Assembly: GCA_037176725.1 (NCBI GenBank)
Contig: JAZBRS010000014.1
Span: 78,598,501 to 78,662,500 of the forward strand
Length of the DNA: 64,000 bases
Direction of reading: 5' to 3'
Origin: Posidonia oceanica
Taxonomy: Eukaryota; Streptophyta; Magnoliopsida; Alismatales; Posidoniaceae
In this document: positions 55,668 through 64,000 of the stretch, one piece after another
How the letters are laid out: every line of letters begins with the position of its first letter
Position numbering within the stretch: the first letter of the stretch is position 1
Made by a program: the position numbers and the translations under genes
Notes under the pieces: generated by a model
Told to the model about the DNA's origin: nothing
Database searches by the model: none
Seen by the model: the letters and a program-made list of their open reading frames with translations, nothing else

Positions 55668-58600
55668 TGTTGACACCATTTTGACAGGCTGGATCGTTTG
55701 GAGCCTTCCGGTGGCTGCTGGACCCGAATCTAGACCCAAATCCACACCTCCCTCTCCTTCTTCCCCCTCAAAGCAAACCCAAACTCAACCTAGGATTACC
55801 CCCCTTTCCCGAACCTGAAAACTAACCAAAATTCATAGGAAAACTCACCCCTGATGACTTAGCAAATCCACCAAAAAGCCTGCAAAATCTCAAACCAGAC
55901 CCCACCCAAAAATCCTAGGAAACTTAGGCAAAAATACCCTTTTTCTACACCTCAAAACCCCTCCAGAACTTCCTCAAAACCAAACCAAAGTTCTGGGACC
56001 AAAACTAGAAACCCTAGACCCCGCACCAGCCAAGTTTCACCCCTTTCCGAGACTCCTAAGCCTTCCTTTTGCTTGAATTATCGTTTTCTCTCTCCGGGAT
56101 TATCGTTTTCTCTCTCCTCTCTCTCTCCTGATTATCGTCTCTCTTTTCATCCCCTTCTTGCCCTTTTTCGGGCTTGGCTGTGGGCCCCCTTTGTACTCCT
56201 ATCCCTTCTCTATCTTATTCCTATTTTTATTTTATTTTTAACATTTTCCCTGAATTTTAAAAATCTTTTCCCTCAAACCTATCTCTTTCCCCTTTTATTC
56301 TCTTTTTTTCCTTTTCTTCTTCTTTTTCTTTTCCTTCTTCTTTCTTTTGCAAAAATCCATGAAAATCCTTAAAAATCTGTAAAACCCCAAAACATAAAAG
56401 AAACAAATCAGAACTCCAAGAAAAGCAACTAAAAAAACATTAAACAAGTAATTAAAAACTCAAACTTAATTAAATCAAGCTAAAAAGAAAACCAAGCATG
56501 CAAACTAAAAAATGCAAAACAAACTAAAAGAAAATACTGTAAAATCAAGTAAAAAACTGAAATAAAGTCAGAACCTACCAAAAATAAAAACCCCACTAAA
56601 AGAATTAAAAAACAAACCCTAAAGAGAGGAATTAAAAATCAAACACTAAAACAAGTAATTAAAGGAGGCAAAAGACTTAACCTAATAAACATAAGGAAAA
56701 AACAACACAAAACTTAATTAAAAAAGAAAAAGAAAATACAATTGAAAGACTTAAAAACACTTGATCAAACCAGAAAAATCCAACTAAAAAACATCAAGAA
56801 AAATTAACAAATAAAAATCAAAAACATAGTTCAAAAGACTTAAGGAAGGAAAACATAAAAGACTAGAACTAAAAAGCCCAAAACCCTTTCTAATTAATAT
56901 GAAAATAAATCCTAAAAATCCTAATTAACATCCTAAAATACTTAACAAGGAAACACAATTTTAAAAACAATTTAAAAAGATTTAACCAACACTTAATCAA
57001 GTGGAAAATGAATTAACAACAAAGGAAAGCCCTAGAACCCTAATCAAGCCTAAAACACACTAATTAACCTAAAAACAGTCATTAAAAAATCCAATTAAAC
57101 ACCTAACCTACAACCCAATTCATCTAATATTTTTTTTTATTTTTATCTTATTTTTTCCTATTTTATTTTTCTCTATCTTTCCCTCTTTCTTTCTTTCTTC
57201 CTCTTATCTTTTCTTTTCTTCCTTACTGGGCTCATCAGCCCGTTACCCTGTTTTTTTTCTTTTTTTGTTTTTTTTCAAACGCCAGCCCAGCCCACAGCTA
57301 CAGCACCTTCTTCCTCCTTCCTCTCCCGCGTGCTAGCTGCTACAGTGTCCGTCGGCCTGCAGCTCTGCCTGGCCTGCCACCTCCTGCTCGAGCCGGACTG
57401 GCGCGCCGAATCCCGTCCGTGCTCCTGCCATCGCCTCTCCGCGGCATTCAATGGCCTCAGACCTGCAAAGCCAAGAGAGGAATGGTCAGAATTCAGGGCA
57501 GGAAAGTCAGTAGAAATCAGAGCCTGAAACGGGAGGAGAAGAGAGGAGAAAAGAGGAGAGAGTTCACCCGGGAGAGGGACGGAGCTTTCGAGCGCAATCC
57601 CCAGCAAGAGAGAGAGCCGTTCTTCCTCAGAGATCCACCAAAAAATACCTGACTTCGGCCTCTTCCTTCAGCTGCGAACCAACACCCAAAACACCCCGAG
57701 AATCCTTCAGGATTCACCCCCCAATCTCACCCAAGCCTCCTGCAACTCCTCCCTTCCTTCCCCCGTCGAAAACAACCCACATTTCGCCTGAATCCATCAG
57801 AAATCCAACCGGAATCCAACACCGACCCATTCTGAAATTACCCGCACCACAGACCACTGACTTTCCCCAAACTTTGCCCCATTACTCGCCAGAACACTAG
57901 CTTCCAGAAGCACCCTACCTTCAGCCCTCTCCCCCACCACAGGCCAAACCTTCCACCACAAATACCTTGCTCCGGTTCTGTCCAGAACTCACTCCACCGG
58001 CAAACTCCACCCACAGTCTCCAGAATCGCTGTTCGACCCTTCAGACCCACTCCCTGAACCCCCAGCAAGCCACCGGTGCCCTCCATTCGGTCCCGAGACC
58101 AGAGAACATCCCCACCCGTCTACTGCGACTTCTAGTGCACCCACTGGAGCCGAACCCTTCTCCGGGCTGCAGAACTCCACTCCGAGCGTCCAGGAAGAAC
58201 CGGAGGACTCCACGGAGCAGATCTGGGCGATCGCGAGCCGCTGACGACGCCCGCACGCACCGGACGACGATCGCCGGCATCTGCAGAATCCACCGAGGTC
58301 GGGGGGGACGCTCCAGACACAGCCGCAGGTATCTCTCACCCTCCCCCGCTTTCTCTCCTCCTCCTGCTGCTTTTCCGCCGGTCAGAGGCCGATTCCGAGC
58401 TCTCCAGTGCCGCCTGCGACTCGCCGGCCAGATCTTCTTCTCCGGCGCCGGTCGCTTGCCTCCCGGGCGCTCCAGCCGCTGGAACGCCGCTCCGACGCCT
58501 CCCAGAGCTCCGCACGGTCGCCGGCTACGCCCTCCGCCGGTCTACGCTTCCTCAGCCTCCCCTGTCGGCGGCCACGAGCGCTGCAACCTCTGTTGCTACA

Positions 58601-61506
58601 GTGTTCGTCGCCGCCGACGAAACACTGTGCATTTATTTTTCGTTTATATGGTTTTTAAGTGAATATTGCATGTTTTAGTTTAAGTTTTATTATTATTGCG
58701 TTCCAGTCCTTCTGCCATTTATTTTGCTTAGTTTTTAATTAAATACCATGCTAAATTGCACATTTCATCCCTGTTTTTTTAGTATTTACATTTAGATCCA
58801 GTTACTGTGCGTTTTAGTTATAAACTTTAATGTTTTGATCCCTCTGCTTTCCATTATTGCATGTCAATCCTGTCCTAAATCAGTTCATTTATATGCATTA
58901 TTTTTACCATATCACATAGCATTCCATGTCCCTGTGTTTTACTGATTTTCCATTTAAGTCTCATGCACTGTAGAAACCTAGGTTTTATTTTCTCATTTTG
59001 CATACTGCATTGCATGTTTTACCTTCTGGCTTTGCATTTTTGCATGTAGGTCCATTTTAAATGGACAGTAACCCTTTTGCATGCATATTAGCTTACTACA
59101 TTGCATTTTTACCCCTGATTTTTTCCAAATATTGCATTTCAGTCCTGTTCCTTGATTCCAGAGCATGTTTTCCATATAAAAATTGCATATTTGACCCCTG
59201 CATGGTTTAAAAAACACACATAGACCCTTGCATCTCTTTAAAACCATATAAAAAGACTGTTTTGCCCCTAAGTTGCATTTTAACTCCTATGCTTGCAAAA
59301 ATTGCATGTAGGCCCTCCACTTGCATTCCCGGACTGCCTAGAACCCCCGTTTTCTGGAAAATTTGCATTTTAGCCCCTTCTTTCTTCAAAAATGCTTTTG
59401 AACTCCTGTTCTTTCCAAATTGCTTTTCCTTATCTTTTCTTGCCTTTTGCATGCATTCTGCATTCATCTAGTCTTGCATTTCAGCATCCCACTTGCATAC
59501 ACTAGGCACTTTTAACTCCCCTTCACTTGGGAGGACCTTCAGCACACCCCTAGGGCCTCCTGAACACCTAGATCTGTTCTTCTCCCCTGTCCTGGCCCTT
59601 CTGCTCCGAAGCTGCGATATCTTTCAATCCGACCGTTGGATCTCCTCAAGTAAGCTGCCCAGGCGACCGCAGCGAAGTGCTCTTCAGCATGGACCAAGCA
59701 GATCTCCGATCAGACTCCCGGATCTCCAGGTATGTCCTCCTGAACCCCTGCACTGCATTCATTTGCATGCATTTGCTCCGTTTTGCGTGCTTTCAAGTTT
59801 TCTCGCTCCGTTTTGCATGCAGACGTGATTTCTCGCTCCGTTTTGCGTGCCGCTTCTTTGTCTTGCTCCGTTTTGTGTGCCCTTTAGTTTTCTCGCTCCG
59901 TTTTGCGTGCCCTTTAGTTTTCTCGCCTCGTTTTGCATGTAGTCTTGTTTTCTTGCACCTTTTTGCGTGCCCTTTAGTTTTTTCGCCTCGTTTTGCGTGC
60001 AGTCTTGTTTTCTCGCACCGTTTTGCGTGCCGTTTCTTTGTCTTGCACCGTTTTGCGTGCCCTTTAGTTTTCTCGCCTCATTTTGCGTGTAGTCTTGTTT
60101 TCTCGCACCGTTTTGCGTGCCGCTTCTTTGTCTTGCACCGTTTTGTGTGCCCTTTAGTTTTCTCGCTCCGTTTTGCGTGCCCTTTAGGTTTCTCGCCTCG
60201 TTTTGCGTGTAGTCTTGTTTTCTTGCACCGTTTTGCGTGCCCTTTAGTTTTTTTCACCTCGTTTTGCGTGCAGTCTTGTTTTCTCGCACCGTTTCGCGTG
60301 CTGCTTATTTGTCTTGCACCGTTTTGCATGCCCTTTAGTTTCCTCACTCCGTTTTGCGTGCTTTCAAGTTTTCTCGCTTCGTTTTGCGTGCCGCTTCTTT
60401 GTCTTGCACCGTTTTGCGTGCCCTTTAGTTTTCTCGCTCCGTTTTGCGTGCTTTCTTGTTTTCTTGCACCGTTTTGCGTGCCGCTTCTTTGTCTTGCACC
60501 GTTTTGCGTGCCCTTTAGTTTCCTCACTCCGTTTTGCGTGCTTTCAAGTTTTCTCACTCCGTTTTGCGTGCCGCTTCTTTGCCTTGCACTGTTTTGCATG
60601 CCCTTTAGTTTTCTCGCCTCGTTTTGCGTGCCCTTTCGTTTTCTCGCCTCGTCTTGCGTGCCCTTGTTTTTCTTGCCCGTTTTTGCGCCCTTCTTTCGTT
60701 TTCCGCGCCGTTTTGCGTTCTTGTTCCGTTCCTTGCATCATTTGCATGTCAACCTTGTTTTCGCATCTTTTCGCATTCTTGTTTCGTTCCTCGCACTGTT
60801 TTACGCTGTTTCCTCATGCATGTCGCTTGCATTGCCTGTTTTCCCCGCTGTTTTGTTTTATCGCCCGCATTTGCATATAGGGCGATGATGCTTACTGTCC
60901 GGAGTTCTCACGAGCCAGGTTCCGCCCGGTTCAGAACACAGACAGCGTTGCTGAGCGCTTAGATTGCACGTTTACTCTCTTGCATTGTCTTTCATCACTT
61001 AGAGCACACCTTTGAGCATTTAGACAGGCATTCATTGGCACTTAGGCATTCGAAGTCTGCATTTCCCTGCATATGCGAGCGTAAGCCTAGAAAGACCGAT
61101 TCTCGGGCGTGTCGGGGGTGCCTAACACCTTCCCCGCGCGTAACAGGAGTCCTTACCCTCTCTTGGCCCGTAATGACCATATTGCCCTTGTCCTAGGCAC
61201 GAGTCACATCATTTGCATTCATTTGCATCTCATTTCTTTTGCATTGCCCTGTATTGCATCTTTTGCTTGGTTTTGCGCGATTATTCACGCATTTCCCCGG
61301 TTTTCCTCGTCTTCCGATTTAATAGACTTGGTGGCGACTCCGATTTTGTCTTGTCTTCTTCTTTTCTTTCCCTTTTTCCCTCTTTTAAATGTTTTCGAGT
61401 TAGGTCTTCCTTCTTGGACATAGCCGCTAATAGTGAGCCTGATTCCGATCGGTGCACGCGAGCTTTGGCAACGTGCATGGACGATCCGAACACTGGGATT
61501 ACTACA
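55668..61506 (+). mobile_element. 3' LTR of element C (5839 bp)
   Basis: TGTTGACACC to ACTACA, followed by target duplication CAAGT. Nearly the same as the 5' LTR; differences seen include CACCATTTTG against CACCCTATTTTG at the start and a few substitutions in each further 800 bp. Carries the same donor candidate (59730), conserved block and PBS-like motif (61332-61342). From 61213 its frame reads through into B's RT. Confidence 0.94.
59770..60790 (+). repeat. LTR minisatellite array of element C, 3' copy
   Basis: Same unit family as 38703-39720, with unit gains and losses between the two LTRs (for example an extra CCGTTTTGCGTGCCCTTTAG unit near 59900). Confidence 0.9.
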
Positions 61507-61511
61507 CAAGT
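61507..61511. repeat. Right target-site duplication of element C (CAAGT)
   Basis: Identical to 34592-34596; B's RT coding sequence continues directly through it. Confidence 0.95.
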
Positions 61512-62883
61512 TATGCCGTTTGGATTGAAGAATGCTGGCGCAACTTATCAAAGGGCCATGACTACACTTTTCCACGACCTCATGCACCAAGAAGTGGAGG
61601 TCTATGTAGCTGACATGATTGCAAAGACTAAAGAGCCTGAGGATCACCATGCTTGCCTGAAGAAGCTCTTTGACCAGTTGAGGAAATACAGACTGAGGCT
61701 TAATCCCAGTAAATGCGTGTTTGGGGTTTCATCTGGCAAACTTCTGGGCTACATTGTTAGCCAAAGGGGGATTGAAGTGGACCCATTGAAAGCAAAAGTC
61801 ATCGTGGACATGCCACCCCCTAGAACCGAGAAGGAGGTTCGAGGCCTACTTGGGCGTTTACAGTATATCAGTCGCTTCATTGCACAGCTTACGCCCATCT
61901 GCGAGCCTATTTTCAAACTCCTGAAGAAGAATGCACAAATCAACTGGAACGAGGAGTGCCAGGCCGCATTTGATAAAATCAAGCAACTACTGGTCAAACC
62001 TCCCGTCCTGGTCCCTCCCACGCCAGGAAGACCTTTGCTCCTCTACCTTTCTACCACGCAGCACTCCATGGGTGCCGTCTTGGGCCAACACGACGAATCT
62101 GGTAGGAAGGAGCACGCCATCTACTACCTGAGCAAGAAGTTCAACGAATGCGAGGCCAGGTACAGCACGATGGAGAAGACCTGTCTGTCCCTTGTCTGGG
62201 CCACACAGAAACTGAGACATTATATGATGGCGTACCCAATTCAGCTCTTGTGCCGGCATGATCCTATCAAATTTCTCTTCCAAAAGCCGGCTTTGGTGGG
62301 CAGATGTGTCAAATGGCAGGTGTTGTTATCTCAGTACGACATCACCTTCGTCACACAGAGGTCTATGAAGGGTCAGGCTATGGCAGATCACCTTGTGAAT
62401 TTTCCTTTGCCTGAATACCAGCCACTCCAGACGCAGTTCCCTGACGAGGACATTCTCTTTGCAATGGAGGACTCAGAGGAGAAAGACCCTGAGGGGCAAG
62501 AGCAGTGGCAGCTGTACTTTGACGGCGATGTCAACAAAAAGGGTCGAGACATAGGCGCAGTGTTAACCACGCCCCAGGGGCAGATGATTCCTTTTGCGAG
62601 GAAGTTGACTTTCCCATGCACAAACAATGAGGCAGAATATGAAGCATGCATCCTAGGTTTGAAAGTCGCCCTCGAGCATAAGGCGCAGAAGTTGCATGTG
62701 CATGGCGATGCCATGCTGGTGATCTCTCATGTGAATGGCGACTGGAAGACAAAGGACCCAAAACTTGTGCCATATTACGAATGCCTGCTGAGGCAAATAG
62801 AAGAGTTCAGGAGCACCAATTTCACATACGTGAACAGAGCAAAGAATGCATATGCAGACGCACTAGCAACCCTGGCATCCTAG
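61507..62883 (+). CDS. Element B second half of RT, RNase H and archaeal-type RNase H (open fragment, YVAD)
   Basis: Continues the RT cut at 34596. Motifs: QVMPFGLKNAGATYQRAM, EVYVADMIAKTKEPED with the first catalytic Asp changed to Ala (GCT at 61609-61611), NPSKCVFGVSSGKLLGYI, PPPRTEKEVRGLLGRLQY, then RNase H (LLLYLSTTQHSMGAVL, YYLSKKFNECEARYS) and archaeal-type RNase H (LYFDGDVNKKG, NNEAEYEACILGLK, HVHGDAMLVISH, AYADALATLAS). It stops at TAG 62881-62883, at the edge of the integrase deletion. The frame also extends upstream into C's LTR (61213), an accident of the insertion. Confidence 0.9.
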   Translation, partial: QVMPFGLKNAGATYQRAMTTLFHDLMHQEVEVYVADMIAKTKEPEDHHACLKKLFDQLRKYRLRLNPSKCVFGVSSGKLLGYIVSQRGIEVDPLKAKVIVDMPPPRTEKEVRGLLGRLQYISRFIAQLTPICEPIFKLLKKNAQINWNEECQAAFDKIKQLLVKPPVLVPPTPGRPLLLYLSTTQHSMGAVLGQHDESGRKEHAIYYLSKKFNECEARYSTMEKTCLSLVWATQKLRHYMMAYPIQLLCRHDPIKFLFQKPALVGRCVKWQVLLSQYDITFVTQRSMKGQAMADHLVNFPLPEYQPLQTQFPDEDILFAMEDSEEKDPEGQEQWQLYFDGDVNKKGRDIGAVLTTPQGQMIPFARKLTFPCTNNEAEYEACILGLKVALEHKAQKLHVHGDAMLVISHVNGDWKTKDPKLVPYYECLLRQIEEFRSTNFTYVNRAKNAYADALATLAS

Positions 62884-63337
62884 GACATGCAGACAGCATC
62901 CGGGGTGACTCCATGCAGACCGCTCCCTTCCTATACAGCAGGCACCAAAGCACTCCCGATGCTGAGGGCAAACTACACCAATCATGCATGCATCTGCATT
63001 TCCAGTCATCTCCCCTCCCTCTAGTCATTTTACTTTGCAAAGCTTACTCCAGCGCTGAGACAGTACTCCTACTCAGTACGCGTTGGCATCTTCAGGCTGC
63101 GACAACCTAGGACTCCTGCCAATCCCCGCCGCACCAACAGAATCCCCTTTGCTTATATGTGTTTAATTGCCATGATCTGAATGATTACTGCTGGATGTGT
63201 TGAACTGTTTTACCAGCTTCAGAATCTGCTTTCCCTCAGTAGTTTTCTGCCTGTATGAGATCTGATAATTCACAGTTTGGTAATAGGTACCTGAAGATTT
63301 TGTGACAACCGTCTGCCTACATTCTGCAATCCACGCA
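62884..63337 (+). other. Element B spacer after an integrase deletion
   Basis: Directly after the archaeal-type RNase H comes sequence that in C lies about 0.9 kb beyond the integrase (CATACAGCAGGCACCAAAGC-like at 62930, CCAGCGCTGAGACAGTACT at 63048). About 2.2 kb, including the whole integrase, is missing. No coding sequence seen. Confidence 0.8.
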
Positions 63338-64000
63338 ACGGGTTTCCCCACTCTGGTGACCCCGACACACTGTTCTGAGATCCTGCGAGAGTGGATCGGC
63401 AAGCTTACCCAAGATGACTGCGAGAAGCTGCGCCTGTGGGGCATTCCAACCAAATTGTTGAAGGCTACTGATGTAGAAGTGAGCTGCCACCTTCTGTGCG
63501 CTGCCGCGAGGTTCTGGAAACTGACACACCATGTCTTCCGTTTTGGCAGAACTGAATTAACACCTACACTGGAGGAAGTGCGCCGGATCTGTGGCTTTTC
63601 CAAGATTTTGGGGCTGCCCATCTTCATGAGGCGTGATGGATACATCGCAGTCCTGGAACAGCTGACTGGGCTCTCTACTCGAAGTTGCCAGCAAAGACTG
63701 ATTTGCACCATCGGGCCCACGCCCCTACTTCGCCTAGCATATTTTGATGATACTGTGGAAAAGCGCGCTGAACTCGGAGACGAGCTGTGGCTCCGAGGAT
63801 TTGTTACCCGTTTCCTAGGCGAGCTAGTTTTTACTCATGGCAAGACGACGGTGGCCGTCGAGATCGCTGAAATAGCACTCGCTGTGGTGACTCGCCAGAT
63901 AAACCTGGCACCGGTTGTTCTGGCAGAAACATACCGCGGACTGGATCGCATCTCGCATCGCTGCCACCACTTTCATTGTTGCGGAGCACTTGTTCAGGTC
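63338..64000 (+). CDS. Element B extra ORF, plant-mobile-domain-like, partial, start codon lost
   Basis: Homologous to 51760-52422 of C and open to the right edge with no stop. The ATG of C is ACG here (63338-63340), so translation would need another start. Shows SEILREWIGKLTQDDCEKLR, HHVFRFGRTELTPTLEEVRR, and WLRGFVTRFLGELVFTHGKT across the position where C has TGA, then LAETYRGLDRISHRCHHF followed by a Cys-Cys-Gly stretch. Function unknown, as for the C copy. Confidence 0.65.

Larger units (their letters stand above)
34597..61506 (+). mobile_element. Element C: complete 26.9-kb Tat-like Ty3/gypsy retrotransposon nested in element B
   Basis: Both LTRs (5843 and 5839 bp), the primer site and a purine-rich tract before the 3' LTR are present, and the element is flanked by CAAGT duplications. 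The internal region (15.2 kb) holds gag, protease, RT, RNase H, archaeal-type RNase H, integrase, a mobile-domain-like ORF and a 2.7-kb 3' UTR with hairpin arrays. The LTRs look about 1% different where compared by eye, which suggests a recent insertion. The coding region has at least nine lesions: C7-run frameshift (42042-42048), net 13-bp deletion near 44305, TAG at 46345, 46360, 46945 and 48388, 1-bp deletion near 48438, frame change near 50160, TGA at 52216. Confidence 0.95.
20715..64000 (+). mobile_element. Element B: outer Tat-like retrotransposon, interrupted by element C, right end outside the window
   Basis: 5' LTR 20715-27212, primer site 27214, leader, gag from 28559, protease, linker and RT up to 34596. 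Element C is inserted there (34597-61506). RT resumes at 61507 and leads into RNase H, archaeal-type RNase H and, after a deletion that removes the integrase, a mobile-domain-like ORF open at the right edge. Without C and one target duplication, about 16.4 kb of B is visible. It is non-functional: a gag frameshift, stops at 29899, 30364, 33136 and 34573, RT motif YVAD, and no integrase. Confidence 0.92.

Noticed and set aside
61213..61506. LTR-encoded N-terminal extension fused in frame to B's RT
   Set aside because: The fusion is an accident of C's insertion; the frame simply stays open across the LTR end.

Overview
This window is repeat DNA from a large plant nuclear genome (a seed plant, most likely an angiosperm). 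I found no host gene, tRNA, rRNA or CRISPR array. Almost all of it is Ty3/gypsy LTR retrotransposon sequence of the non-chromovirus OTA clade, Tat/Ogre-like group. The diagnostic signs are: LTRs of about 5.8-6.5 kb that begin TGTTGACACC and end ACTACA; a primer-binding site starting TGGCGACTCC; an aspartic protease with a DNGS active site; a G-patch-like segment; a reverse transcriptase whose attached RNase H has lost its acidic motif; a second, archaeal-type RNase H with its own D-E-D-D residues; a DDE integrase; and an extra plant-mobile-domain-like ORF after the integrase.

Layout. (1) 1-2307 is the right part of a plus-strand LTR. (2) It ends inside element A, a minus-strand copy running from its LTR (16807 down to 11033) through primer site, leader, gag, protease, RT and both RNases H to 2308. 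(3) 16808-about 19640 is a minus-strand Tat-type 3' untranslated region with a 2-kb tandem array, directly upstream of A's LTR; 19641-20709 is unexplained non-coding DNA. (4) Element B (plus strand) starts at 20715 with target duplication GAAAC, has a 6498-bp LTR and broken gag-pol, and runs off the right edge. (5) Element C (plus strand), a complete 26,910-bp element at 34597-61506, sits inside B's RT and is bounded by the duplicated pentamer CAAGT. B's RT resumes at 61507, continues to its archaeal-type RNase H, skips the integrase through a deletion, and ends in the start of its mobile-domain-like ORF.

How the parts work together: in an intact relative, gag would form the particle, protease would mature it, RT and RNase H would copy RNA primed by a tRNA at the primer site, and integrase would insert the copy. 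No copy here is intact. A has lost catalytic residues in protease (D to A) and RT (YVDD to YVDN); B has YVAD and no integrase; C keeps its visible catalytic residues but carries at least nine frameshifts or stops although its two LTRs look about 1% divergent. Most nonsense codons are C-to-T changes, chiefly in CHG context.

The most interesting structure is non-coding. The 3' untranslated regions contain arrays of small hairpins whose arms change together while loops and flanks stay constant, including UUCG-tetraloop hairpins. The LTRs carry minisatellites that appear to lie in a predicted leader intron, a near-invariant hairpin block, and a second copy of the first 11 bases of the primer site.
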